A DNA stretch of 64,000 bases from positions 41,057 through 105,056 of the forward strand of contig JABJAH010000005.1 in assembly GCA_018666155.1 (NCBI GenBank), in the 5' to 3' direction. This stretch comes from Rhodospirillaceae bacterium (lineage in GTDB: Bacteria; Pseudomonadota; Alphaproteobacteria; Rhodospirillales; Rhodospirillaceae). Both the position numbers and the translations under genes were made by a program. This document shows, piece after piece, positions 42,627-50,908 of the stretch (within the stretch, counting starts at the first letter, position 1; the number at the start of each line of letters is the position of its first letter). The notes under the pieces were generated by a model. It saw only the letters and a program-made list of their open reading frames with translations. It made no database searches and was not told the DNA's origin.

Positions 42627-43273
42627 CCTGTGTTGCAATCGTCTATTTCAGTCAGTATCGGGGTCATACCAGGGTTTTGGCAGACGCCATTCAAAGGGGT
42701 GCTGAGACTGTTCCTGACGTTCAGGTCGTCTCCATTCCAGTTGATAAGGTGGAACAGCATTGGGACGATTTGCACCAGGCCGATGCGATCATTTTCGGTA
42801 CGCCGACCTACGTTGGCAGCATCGCGGCTAAGTTTAAGGAATTCATAGAAAAATTGGCCGGCGAAGTCTGGCTAAAACGCGTTTGGACAGGGAAAGTAGC
42901 GGGCGGTTTCACCGTGTCCGCTGGTCAGAGCGGGGACAAGCTGAACTGCCTACAACAACTGGTCGTGTTTGCCGCTCAGATGGGGATGATTTGGGTCTCC
43001 CTGCCGGTGCTCGGTGGCAAGTATTCAACTAAGGGCGGCGATGAAGACATCAACCGGTTGGGCGGTTACCTCGGCGTCATGGCTCAGGCCAACATTGACG
43101 AACGGCCTGAAACGGCGCCGCCGCCGTCGGATCGGAAGACAGCGGAGATATATGGCGCTCATATCGCCGGAGTTGCCCGTGAACTCAAAGAGGGGCGCAG
43201 GGTTCTAGGGGCAGAAGAATCAATACGCTTCGTCGGTCGGCCGAAAAATTTACCGGAAACGTTTGATCAATAA
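42623..43273 (+). CDS. Flavodoxin-fold NAD(P)H:quinone oxidoreductase-like protein (WrbA family)
   Basis: The protein starts MTCVAIVYFSQYRGHTRVLADAI (FMN phosphate loop), has IPVDKVEQHWDDLHQADAIIFGTPTYVGSIAAKFKEF (flavodoxin strand 3-4, FGTPTY) and KVAGGFTVSAGQSGDKL. It resembles WrbA/flavodoxin-like reductases. ATG at 42623 overlaps the methyltransferase stop and has GGAGG seven bases upstream, so the longer frame from 42569 is rejected. It probably uses FMN to reduce quinones or a related acceptor. Confidence 0.85.
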   Translation: MTCVAIVYFSQYRGHTRVLADAIQRGAETVPDVQVVSIPVDKVEQHWDDLHQADAIIFGTPTYVGSIAAKFKEFIEKLAGEVWLKRVWTGKVAGGFTVSAGQSGDKLNCLQQLVVFAAQMGMIWVSLPVLGGKYSTKGGDEDINRLGGYLGVMAQANIDERPETAPPPSDRKTAEIYGAHIAGVARELKEGRRVLGAEESIRFVGRPKNLPETFDQ

Positions 43274-43276
43274 AAA

Positions 43277-43304
43277 AAGCCCTCAGCCATAAGGCCGAGG
43301 GCTT
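43277..43304. terminator. Terminator between convergent flavodoxin and DUF1838 genes
   Basis: AAGCCCTC and GAGGGCTT form an 8-bp stem around a 12-base loop that can pair further. An A-run lies before it and TCTAATTT after it, so it may act in both directions between the genes ending at 43273 and 43329. Confidence 0.8.
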
Positions 43305-43328
43305 CTAATTTAGCGATAACGCCAATCG

Positions 43329-44234
43329 TTAGAACGGAAATTCGCGCTTAAGCGGTTCTGGGCCACCACGAGACTCCATCAGCTTCTTAAAGAATGTCCA
43401 ACTGGTTTCGTTCTCACGATCGTCATCGAGCGGTGGTGGGGCCGTGTACTTGGGATAAGTCTCCGCGATTTCTTTCTTAATCCCATCAGGCATGTCGTCC
43501 CAGCTCTTCAATTTCAGCCCAGCCGTGTGCATGTAGATAATGCCGTCTCGGCCAGCCATTTCCATCCACGGAAGCCAGTCAGAATGACGGACCCAGCCTA
43601 TTTGGACGTTGGGCTTAGCCACGTCTTCATCCAACAGGCTTTCAACGTCGCCCATGAAATTGAACATCTCTGTGGCTCGGTATTGTCCGCCGATGTATTT
43701 TTGATAATCGCCGGAAAGGACGTTTGTATAAAAGAGCGGTATAGCCGAGGTCATCCACCAGCGGCCGTTCACCATTTCAGCAGGGAATTTCGATGGTTTG
43801 CCATCACGTCCCATCCCGAACGAGGGGCCAGAATTGACCGGGTCATTGTCGACGTGAATGACTTCAACGTCCTGGCCTGTGTATGGGTTTTCCCACGTTT
43901 TCATGTATTCGCCGGTGCGCTTGTCTTTGTAGAGCAAGATTTCACGAGTGCGCAGGACATACCCGTAGTTGCCGTCCTCATCACGCACGGTGTCGCAGTG
44001 ACGAATATTCATACCTTCGACATCGAAGAGGTACTTGTCCGACATGCCCATGCGGCGACCGAACGCGCGGCCTTTCCACCAATACGTCACGGCTTCGCCA
44101 TCGTTCAATGAGCATTGAATTTTGCGCATGACCTTAGCGACACCTTCGGCGGTATCTAAGTCGTGTTGCCCTGCGCTTGCTAGGGCGGGCAGAGCTAGCG
44201 CGAACGCTACTGCCATGAGTCCTTTTTTAAACAT
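43329..44234 (-). CDS. Exported DUF1838-family protein
   Basis: The 301-residue protein has a signal peptide (MFKKGLMAVAFALALPALASAG). The mature part matches DUF1838: MRKIQCSLNDGEAVTYWWKGRAFG, FDVEGMNIRHC, YGYVLRTREILLYKD and GEYMKTWENPYTGQDVEVIHV, with a Trp-rich C-terminal half. DUF1838 has no assigned reaction; relatives occur near aromatic or steroid catabolic genes. GGGAG precedes the ATG by six bases. The next genes upstream (MDR reductase, MFS) run in the same direction. Confidence 0.82.
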   Translation of the reverse strand: MFKKGLMAVAFALALPALASAGQHDLDTAEGVAKVMRKIQCSLNDGEAVTYWWKGRAFGRRMGMSDKYLFDVEGMNIRHCDTVRDEDGNYGYVLRTREILLYKDKRTGEYMKTWENPYTGQDVEVIHVDNDPVNSGPSFGMGRDGKPSKFPAEMVNGRWWMTSAIPLFYTNVLSGDYQKYIGGQYRATEMFNFMGDVESLLDEDVAKPNVQIGWVRHSDWLPWMEMAGRDGIIYMHTAGLKLKSWDDMPDGIKKEIAETYPKYTAPPPLDDDRENETSWTFFKKLMESRGGPEPLKREFPF

Positions 44235-44314
44235 GCGTTACTCCCGGGTTTATTGGGCTTTCAGTAGATCGCCCCAATGTAGAATAGTTATCTAAGAAAC
44301 TGTCCTAAGTTAGG

Positions 44315-45322
44315 TCAGGTTTCCAATTTTACAACTACTTTCCCAAGATTCTTTCCGCTGAGCAAGTGTTCAACGGCGCCAGGAACGTCTTCTAGGCCGA
44401 TAAATTCGACAGGATCAACGAATACTTCGATTTCGTCGCGCTGATACATGCCAATCAGGCGCCGCGCGGCATCTGGGTGGAATTCTTCGAAATGCGGATT
44501 AATGAAGGCCCTGACGGAGGCTGAGCGGAAGTAGAGCTTCTGGTAGATGCGCGGACTGGTGACCTGCTCCCAGGGCTTGCCGACCTCAGAGGTGTAGCCT
44601 GAAATGACTAATCGCCCTTTGACAGCCAAATTGTTCACGAAGGCATCGAAAATCACTCCGCCAACTGAATCGTACGCGATGTCTATGCCTTTGGGATATT
44701 CGCGCTTGAGCACCTCATCGACATCCTCATCGCGATAGTTAATCGTCCGGTCGCAACCAATTTCTGTCAAGCGCGCTGCTTTATCGTCGGAACCACAAAT
44801 GCCAATTACATGATTCCCCGCCTTCTTAGCGACTTGCACGATGATATGTCCGAGGCCACCAGCGGCAGCAGAGATGGCTATCGTCTCGCCCGTTGTCATT
44901 TCGCCTACTTGTTCGATGCCAACCATGCCGGAAATGCCTGTCGGCATAAGGCATGAAATCTCTGGCGATGCCGCGGGAACTTTGTACAGGCGGGATGTCT
45001 CTGCGACTTGGTAATCGCGATAACCAAAGCCAACTTTCCACGTGGCGATTGAGTCACCCACAGCGAAATCGCTTACGTCCGGCCCAAGTTTTTCAATACG
45101 GCCAACCACCTCAATGCCGAGGTCAGTTGGTGGCGTGTAGCTGATGTAACTTACGGCATCACGCACCATATTGAGGTCGTAGACCCCGTTTACACCGGCA
45201 TATACATTTCGAATCAGGACTTCTCCTGGGCCCGGCTCTCCTATCTCTGCGTCAACGATTGCCGTACAGGCTGCAAAGTCCTCGCCGTACTGTGTCATTA
45301 TGAGTTTTCTGGATTGCGTCAT
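44315..45322 (-). CDS. NAD(P)H-dependent quinone/enone reductase of the MDR family, zinc-free
   Basis: The 335-residue protein has GVNGVYDLNMVRD near the active site, VGDSIATWKVGFGYRDYQV, ISAAAGGLGHIIVQVAKKAGNHVIGICGSDDKAARL (Rossmann loop AxxGGxG) and DIAYDSVGG. The zinc-ligand Cys and the GHE motif are missing, so it is a quinone-oxidoreductase or leukotriene-reductase-like MDR (ZADH2/PTGR group). GAGG four bases before the ATG is a good ribosome site. Four bases overlap with the MFS stop. Most likely reduces an enone or quinone. Confidence 0.85.
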   Translation of the reverse strand: MTQSRKLIMTQYGEDFAACTAIVDAEIGEPGPGEVLIRNVYAGVNGVYDLNMVRDAVSYISYTPPTDLGIEVVGRIEKLGPDVSDFAVGDSIATWKVGFGYRDYQVAETSRLYKVPAASPEISCLMPTGISGMVGIEQVGEMTTGETIAISAAAGGLGHIIVQVAKKAGNHVIGICGSDDKAARLTEIGCDRTINYRDEDVDEVLKREYPKGIDIAYDSVGGVIFDAFVNNLAVKGRLVISGYTSEVGKPWEQVTSPRIYQKLYFRSASVRAFINPHFEEFHPDAARRLIGMYQRDEIEVFVDPVEFIGLEDVPGAVEHLLSGKNLGKVVVKLET

Positions 45323-46599
45323 GCGTCCTCTGTTTCATTGCTCGATATTTTATACTGCATTGTTGCAAATGTGCCGACTGCCATGGCTGCGGCCGCTGCG
45401 TCAAAGGCCAATTCCATACTGGTGAAATTTGCCACTGCGCCCCATAGAATGCCGCCACCAACCATGCCGCCGGTAAAACTCATCATTGACATCGAAAGTC
45501 CTCGTCCTCTCACCCAAGATGGAAGAACCATCTGGGCTGCCACCTGAAATGACAGCATGCAAATCATCCATGCACCGCCATAGAAAAACAATACGCAAGC
45601 GAAGAGAAGAGGGTCGCGAACCGTCCCAACACCGTATAGGGAGGCGGCGATCATCAGGCTCGCCCAAAACACAATGCTGTCCCTTGAAAACCGAGTGTTG
45701 AGGGCTGGGGCGATAAACAGGGCGGTCACAATGGCGCCAACTCCGATTGCGCCCATCAGTGTGCCGAAGCCTTCGGGGCCGACACCCAATTCTTCCCTCG
45801 CTAGAAGGGGGAGGAGCGCCATCAAAGCGCTGGCGCAAAAGAAGTGAACTGAGCCCCGCACGAGAACGGCCTGGAAGCGTTTTGCCCTGCGGACATACAT
45901 AATCCCCGCCGTCATGTTCGACCACAGACTCTGTTTTTGCTGCGGACGTAGCGGTGGGCCTTCCCATCGGTAGACCACCCACATGAAGGCGAAATAACTT
46001 AGGGCGTTCACTATGAAGGCGGGTGCAACGCCGGCCCACCCAATCAATAGACCGGCAAGGGCTGGACCAACCAGCCGTGAAATATTCATCGACAAAGAGT
46101 TTAGAGTGACCGCGTTGACCACCTCACTTCGCGGAACAATGTCTTGCAGCGTTGCAGACATCGCTGGCATCAGGCAGGCCCCACCAACGCCAAGCAGCAG
46201 GGTGAGTACAATCAGCGAAGTCGGTGTGACCAGCCCAAGTTGCGTGAGCGCAGCCATCACAAGGGTGACCAAAATCATCCACCACGAAACGATGATCATA
46301 TATCGCCGCCTGTCGATCATGTCTGCTAGTGAACCTGCGATGAAGGCGAGGAATAGGCTCGGAATCATTTGTGCGGATTGAACCAGGGCCACCAACAAGG
46401 GCGAATCTGAGAGGTCGGTCATCAGCCATGCCGAGCCGATACCTTGCATCCAGGTGCCAATCAGAGAAAACAGACCGGCAATCCAGAAAACGCGAAAGGT
46501 TTGTAGGCGCAACGTGCCCCAGACAGCAAAAATTGACTGCCGCTGACCTGGCGGGTCGGCTGGCGATGCTGATGCGCTATCGGGGTTTGGTGGGGGCAT
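45319..46599 (-). CDS. MFS transporter, MFS_3 (EntS-like) group
   Basis: The protein has about eleven to twelve helices. It opens with SIFAVWGTLRLQTFRVFWIAGLFSLIGTWMQGIGSAWLMTDL, the MFS_3 hallmark, followed by SLADMIDRRRYMI (motif A) and RSEVVNAVTLNSLSMNISRLVGPALAGLLI. The group exports small molecules such as siderophores. Start is uncertain: ATG at 46599 gives a short N-terminus; ATGs at 46665 and 46677 are open but add unconvincing residues. It is coupled by a 4-base overlap to the MDR reductase and diverges from the GST gene. Confidence 0.85.
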   Translation of the reverse strand: MPPPNPDSASASPADPPGQRQSIFAVWGTLRLQTFRVFWIAGLFSLIGTWMQGIGSAWLMTDLSDSPLLVALVQSAQMIPSLFLAFIAGSLADMIDRRRYMIIVSWWMILVTLVMAALTQLGLVTPTSLIVLTLLLGVGGACLMPAMSATLQDIVPRSEVVNAVTLNSLSMNISRLVGPALAGLLIGWAGVAPAFIVNALSYFAFMWVVYRWEGPPLRPQQKQSLWSNMTAGIMYVRRAKRFQAVLVRGSVHFFCASALMALLPLLAREELGVGPEGFGTLMGAIGVGAIVTALFIAPALNTRFSRDSIVFWASLMIAASLYGVGTVRDPLLFACVLFFYGGAWMICMLSFQVAAQMVLPSWVRGRGLSMSMMSFTGGMVGGGILWGAVANFTSMELAFDAAAAAMAVGTFATMQYKISSNETEDA

Positions 46600-46727
46600 C
46601 CCCGCACATAATCGGCGGTGGCTTGGTCTGTCAATGAGACGACTCCGACCGATCTCGGATGACATCAAGTTATCCATGCGTTTATGGTGCTGACCAAGGC
46701 TCAAAGTACCATTGGGGAACTGCACAG

Positions 46728-47366
46728 ATGAAACTCGTTTTCACACCTAATCCTGAATACATCCATAAGGTTCTTGTTGTTGCGCACGAGGGTGGCATCG
46801 TTGATCGGTTGGAATTCCAAAGAACTCGGCCTTTCGACGGTGAAACGATTTGGGATTTTCATCCGATGGGTAAAGTTCCGGCCTTAGTCATGGATAACGG
46901 CGACCCGCTATATGGCGGCCTCGTTATTTGTGAGTATTTGGATTCGCTCTCGACCACCGGCAAACACGTCTACCCTACCGGGGACGCGCGCTGGCCAGCT
47001 CTACGGCAGATATCCTTGGGCGACGGGATGTTCGATGCCACTACGCTCCTTCGCGTCGAAGGGTGGCGGGATAAGCCCGACTGGAACATGGATTACATGC
47101 TCCGCGAGCGCCGTAAAATGATCAATAGTCTTGATCGAATGGAATTAGAAACGCCTCAGTTTAGGGACGAGGAATTCCATATCGGTCATATTTGTATGGC
47201 CGGGGGGTTGAGCTATCTGGATTTGCGCAACCCTATCCAAGAATACGTAATCGTTGACGGTGATGACGCTTTTGATTGGCGGGAAGGCCGGCCCAACCTA
47301 TCGGCATGGTATGACGAAATCATCAAGCGCCCCTCACTGGAGTGGCGATTTACGATGGATGAGTAG
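46728..47366 (+). CDS. Glutathione S-transferase family protein
   Basis: The protein starts MKLVFTPNPEYIHKVLVVAHEGG, a thioredoxin-like N-domain without a CxxC. It has MGKVPALVMDNGDPLYGGLVICEYLDSL (cis-Pro and the glutathione-binding loop) and an all-helical C-domain ending GRPNLSAWYDEIIKRPS. This is a typical soluble GST of about 210 residues. The frame is open 23 codons upstream, but ATG at 46728 with GGGGA upstream fits the family. It diverges from the MFS-reductase pair. Possible role in detoxifying electrophiles formed in this neighbourhood. Confidence 0.87.
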   Translation: MKLVFTPNPEYIHKVLVVAHEGGIVDRLEFQRTRPFDGETIWDFHPMGKVPALVMDNGDPLYGGLVICEYLDSLSTTGKHVYPTGDARWPALRQISLGDGMFDATTLLRVEGWRDKPDWNMDYMLRERRKMINSLDRMELETPQFRDEEFHIGHICMAGGLSYLDLRNPIQEYVIVDGDDAFDWREGRPNLSAWYDEIIKRPSLEWRFTMDE

Positions 47367-47397
47367 GGCGGTCAACTAAGCCTTTGTTTGATCGGAC

Positions 47398-48180
47398 CTA
47401 GGCATTCTTGCCCTGTGCCTCGGGGAGACGGCCCATGATCATTTCCCAGTTGTTCAGAGACGCCACGTGAAAGTACATAGCGGAAAGCCATCCGTTTTTG
47501 CGCCATTCGAGGAACGTATCGTCGGACATTTCTCGAAGCTTTTGTTCATTGATTGAGGCAAAAGCGCCGATGTCCAGTTTCTCACCGTCTTGCAGGTCGA
47601 CTTCAAGTGAGCGTTCTTCAACGAGATCGGAATCCTTAAGCATTTGTGAGAATTCTGCGGTCGCGCCGTACGCGCCGTGGAATTGTTGACACAAATCCAA
47701 AGCGTCATTCACCACTTGCGTTTCTTTCTCGCCATCGAATAGGGCGCGGGCTTCGGAGTCTGAAGAATTTGCTTCGTGATCGATGCCGAGTTGCAAGCGC
47801 TCGTCTTCCTGCTTGCCGAGCAAGATAAACGGATAGCGGCGCACATAGGCAGGGATGTAGCAGAATCGTTCCCACTGGCCCTTGTCATCAACGAACACGT
47901 TCTGGTCATTTCGAAGACCAAGGGCGACGGTCGGCACCAAGTCGGCCCCGACAAAGACGATCGGGTAGTGGCGAGCGGCGAGAACGAACTCGGGCAGCGT
48001 AATCGGTACGGCGTTGGTTGTATTGGCGAAGGTGAAATCCTCCGCAGGCCGGATTTTAAAGTCACCGTGGCTTTCAGCAGTAACCGCGCGGGGGTCATGG
48101 TAAAAAAGCGGCGGTGGCATGCGCTCTTCGTTGTTTTCGTCCACATTTGCGACAGGTGAGTCGTCCGTCTTGTCAGTCAA
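47398..48180 (-). CDS. SapC family protein
   Basis: The protein carries the SapC core: PITLPEFVLAARHYPIVFVGADLVPTVALGLRNDQNVFVDDKGQW ... RRYPFILLG, and the C-terminal LSAMYFHVASLNNWEMIMGRL. SapC was named for S-layer secretion in Campylobacter; in proteobacteria its role is unclear. Start: AGGAAGGA is seven bases before a TTG at 48180, and the upstream GTG at 48198 lies inside that site, so TTG is preferred. It diverges from the SDR at 48357. Confidence 0.85.
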   Translation of the reverse strand: MTDKTDDSPVANVDENNEERMPPPLFYHDPRAVTAESHGDFKIRPAEDFTFANTTNAVPITLPEFVLAARHYPIVFVGADLVPTVALGLRNDQNVFVDDKGQWERFCYIPAYVRRYPFILLGKQEDERLQLGIDHEANSSDSEARALFDGEKETQVVNDALDLCQQFHGAYGATAEFSQMLKDSDLVEERSLEVDLQDGEKLDIGAFASINEQKLREMSDDTFLEWRKNGWLSAMYFHVASLNNWEMIMGRLPEAQGKNA

Positions 48181-48356
48181 TGTCTGTTCCTTCCTCACCT
48201 CAGCGAAGCGCCTCGGTTATTTCACTATTCTGGCCGCAAAATAAAGCCTTCTGTGGCTGGGTCAACGGTGGGCTGATGTACAGTCGAGGTATATCCGATT
48301 GTAGCCCCTGTGTATGGTTGTCGAGAGCTTGAAGCTGAAACGATAAACGAGGTGGA

Positions 48357-49091
48357 ATGATGCTGTCTGGGAAATCTGCCGTCGTGACAAACGTGTGCCA
48401 TTTCGTTGGGATTGCCGCGGCCAAGGTGCTTCAGGCCCATGGCGCGTTAGTGCGGTGTCATGATGTCAGTTTCGTTGACGCCGCCGCACGGTCGGCGTTT
48501 GTATCTGATAATCCTGACTTAAGAGTGCTTGACGCCCATACGACTAAGGATGCGGTCGATCAAACAGCAGCAGAGCTCAATGGGCTTGATATAGCGGTCA
48601 TTAATGACTTCTTTCCGGCTCTCAGAGCGCCGATGGGTGAGGCGACGGCCGATGATTTTCGGCAAGGCCTTGAGGCGCTCATGGTCACACCCTTTGAAAC
48701 AGCGTCGGCCGCCGCACGACATATGAAGCCCCAAGGTAAAGGCAAGGTGATCTTTGTCACGTCTGCTGCGCCGTTACATGGCCTACCAAACTACTGCATG
48801 TATGCCGCCGGGAGAGGCGGCGCAAACGCCCTGGCACTGTCCGTGGCAAAAGAATTGGCGCGCGATAACATCCAGGTTAATGCCGTCGCACCGAACTATG
48901 TAGAAAGTGAGAGCTACTTTCCAAAGGCCTTGCTCGCCGACGAAAAAGCGCTGTCCAAGATGACGAGCAAAGTTCCTCTAGGTCGCCTTGGCAAGCCCGA
49001 GGAAGTGGCCGAGATGATTGCCTTTCTGGCCTCCGATCGATCGGACTTTATAACCGGACAAATTATACCTGTTGCAGGAGGGTGGGCCTGA
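48357..49091 (+). CDS. Halohydrin-dehalogenase-like short-chain dehydrogenase/reductase
   Basis: The 244-residue protein is an SDR with altered cofactor and catalytic sites. T11-N-V-C-H-F16-V-G18 fits the halohydrin dehalogenase nucleophile motif T-x4-[FY]-x-G, replacing TGxxxGIG. S136, Y149 and R153 fit S-x12-Y-x3-R, where ordinary SDRs have Lys. The N-terminal half also resembles HheC around VTNVCHF and CHDVSF. HHDHs open epoxides and release halide from vicinal haloalcohols without a nicotinamide. GAGGTGGA lies at the ATG; the next codon is also ATG. It diverges from sapC and is convergent with the cyclase gene. The rest of the sequence is SDR-like (SDRSDFITGQIIPVAGGW). Activity is untested. 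Confidence 0.8.
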   Translation: MMLSGKSAVVTNVCHFVGIAAAKVLQAHGALVRCHDVSFVDAAARSAFVSDNPDLRVLDAHTTKDAVDQTAAELNGLDIAVINDFFPALRAPMGEATADDFRQGLEALMVTPFETASAAARHMKPQGKGKVIFVTSAAPLHGLPNYCMYAAGRGGANALALSVAKELARDNIQVNAVAPNYVESESYFPKALLADEKALSKMTSKVPLGRLGKPEEVAEMIAFLASDRSDFITGQIIPVAGGWA

Positions 49092-49111
49092 CAGCCCATA
49101 GGAACAGAGCG

Positions 49112-50089
49112 TTATTTCGCTCCGAGGTCTTGATAGTCGACCTTGCCTTTTGTCGGCAGGGGCTCCCACATTACCGAATAGAGTACTTTTTCTTCCTTGA
49201 GACCCTTTAGAGCGAATTCACCGCAGTACTTGCAGTCATCGGCGAACCTTGGCACCGCACGCCATATTTCGTTGCTGATCCATATTTCCGCACTACCGGC
49301 CTCAGCACAAATACGGGCCGCTGTTTGGACCGTGGCACCGAAGTAATCATTCTCTTCGACCACAGCCTCACCCGTGTGCAAACCGATGCGAATATCAAAC
49401 GAGAGTTCCGGCTTCTTTCTGTTGTAGAGGTCGATTTGCTGCTGCATTTGGACACAAGCCTCAATCGCAGATCGAGGACTGTTGTAGGTGGCCATAATAC
49501 CGTCGCCGGTGTGTTTGACTTCGATCCCAGTAAACTTCTTTAACGCATCTCTCACAATTTTATTGTGTGCCCGAATGATCTTTTGCATCGTTCTGTCGCC
49601 GAGTTCTTCGGTTAAGGCTGTCGAGTCAACAATATCGGTGAACATAAATGTCCGAACCGTTGGCAACTCGACGGCTGTCTGTGGGCTACACCATTTATCG
49701 AGCATTTCGTTTAGGTTTTGGTTGTCTCCAGCCTTGTCCTCAAGGTGATTAGCCATCGCGACGTCACCGGCGTCGATCATGTCCCGATACTGGGTGCGTT
49801 CACCGTATTCATTTGTATTGTCAGCGAAAGCTTGCGCCATTTCCTTGCTTGCACCGGTTAACTCCATCAGACGCGCAAGGATCGATTGCCCTTCTTTTGC
49901 CGACAGTGAAAATGTGCGACTCAACTTTGAGCAGGCGCCTGCGAAGAACAAATTGAGTCCGAATTTAGTGAAAGTGTCGACGGCCTTTTCGCGGGTTTGT
50001 AGTGCTATCGTAACTTCTGCAATGATAACTTTGAGATGGACCAACACTTTTGCCATCGCCTGGTCGGCGAGGGCTTCATCGTCGACCAC
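49112..50089 (-). CDS. Class III nucleotide cyclase (adenylate/guanylate cyclase domain)
   Basis: The C-terminal 180 residues form a cyclase domain: FMFTDIVDSTALTEELGD (first metal Asp), VKHTGDGIMATYNSP (second metal Asp and the Lys of the purine pocket), FDIRIGLHTGEAVVEENDYFGATVQTAARI (transition-state region, with Gln for the usual Asn). Adenylate is favoured by the KxTGDG Lys; guanylate cannot be excluded. N-terminally lies a helical domain of about 130 residues. The GTG used here at 50089 has no ribosome site, and the same frame stays open upstream to 50241 with a Gly/Pro/Gln-rich stretch, so the true N-terminus may be longer. Likely co-transcribed with the two small genes upstream. Confidence 0.85.
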   Translation of the reverse strand: MVDDEALADQAMAKVLVHLKVIIAEVTIALQTREKAVDTFTKFGLNLFFAGACSKLSRTFSLSAKEGQSILARLMELTGASKEMAQAFADNTNEYGERTQYRDMIDAGDVAMANHLEDKAGDNQNLNEMLDKWCSPQTAVELPTVRTFMFTDIVDSTALTEELGDRTMQKIIRAHNKIVRDALKKFTGIEVKHTGDGIMATYNSPRSAIEACVQMQQQIDLYNRKKPELSFDIRIGLHTGEAVVEENDYFGATVQTAARICAEAGSAEIWISNEIWRAVPRFADDCKYCGEFALKGLKEEKVLYSVMWEPLPTKGKVDYQDLGAK

Positions 50090-50205
50090 TTCATTTGTTT
50101 CAGCGGCTGGCCCGCCGCTGACGGACGAACCGGTGTTTCCGCCGGGCCCCTGGCCCTGATCTGGTGCTGCGCCGGGTCCCTGGCCGGGTCCCTGACCTTG
50201 GTTGC

Positions 50206-50415
50206 TTATATTTTCCTCGTCGGGGGAGGTGGTCCTGAACTATCGGGCATATCGAAACCGTCCTGTTCATCCAACGTTGTGGGGGTGGTGGTGCCCATCT
50301 TCGCAACGGCGTCATCAAATACTTTATCGTACTTGGCTTGTATCGGTTGAAGGGTGCCGCCGAATTTCTCTTCAGGGGCCTCTTCTTCAAAGTCCGTTAT
50401 CGCACGAGGCGGCAT
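50206..50415 (-). CDS. Small acidic hypothetical protein
   Basis: A 69-residue reading frame with acidic and Pro/Thr-rich composition (ITDFEEEAPEEKFGG, GTTTPTTLDEQDGFDMPD). I do not recognise it. It overlaps the end of the 50397 gene by 19 bases, and its stop lies at the point where the cyclase frame has an ATA-AGC run. No good ribosome site is seen before the ATG. It may be a separate small protein, or the N-terminal part of a cyclase protein joined by frameshift. Confidence 0.45.
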   Translation of the reverse strand: MPPRAITDFEEEAPEEKFGGTLQPIQAKYDKVFDDAVAKMGTTTPTTLDEQDGFDMPDSSGPPPPTRKI

Positions 50416-50705
50416 GTATTTTTTAATCGGGTCATCAAAGTGGCAAGGAACAGAATAATAAAACCGAGCATGACGATCAGTGTCTGAAGCTCTGGGTTGA
50501 CGTCCGCACCCATGGCAATCGCTATACGAAAGAGCATGACCCAGGCGAACGTTCCGAACACCGCCATCCCGAGGGACTGGATAATAATAAGCGCGAGGCT
50601 AGGCTTACCGCCTTTCCCCAATCCACCGGCAGCATTACGCGTTTCTCGTCGCGCTTGACGCCGAGCACTGTCTTTTTGCCCTCGAATAGATTTCGTCGTT
50701 GCCAC
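50397..50705 (-). CDS. Small membrane protein with two helices, operon with cyclase
   Basis: The 102-residue protein has a basic N-terminus (SARRQARRETRNAAGGLGKGGKPS) and two TM helices (LALIIIQSLGMAVFGTFAWVMLF and LQTLIVMLGFIILFLATLM). Family not recognised. The GTG start has GGGGG four bases upstream. The likely operon is this gene, the acidic protein and the cyclase. It could anchor the cyclase at the membrane; this is inference. The 203 bases upstream (50706-50908) hold no clear motif. Confidence 0.65.
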   Translation of the reverse strand: MATTKSIRGQKDSARRQARRETRNAAGGLGKGGKPSLALIIIQSLGMAVFGTFAWVMLFRIAIAMGADVNPELQTLIVMLGFIILFLATLMTRLKNTCRLVR

Positions 50706-50908
50706 TCGGCCCCCAAACGTACCTGAAATGGCAAAAGGACTGCTTATTGCGGCAATCCGACCATCACCATCTTTGCCCGATTAACCCAGGTCCAAAGACG
50801 TCTCTCATCCACTTTATCATCAATAATAGCGGGAAATCACACCGGGGAAAATGAATGTATTTGCACAACGACCACAAATAAAGTTTCGTCTCCGAACGTA
50901 TAGGGTGG

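Noticed and set aside
44304..44314. Short palindrome CCTAA-G-TTAGG upstream of the DUF1838 gene
   Set aside because: An 11-base palindrome is expected by chance at this scale and no second copy was seen.
45401..46039. Open frame of 212 codons on the minus strand
   Set aside because: It lies in another frame within the MFS gene and shows an Arg/Pro-rich shadow composition without any domain.
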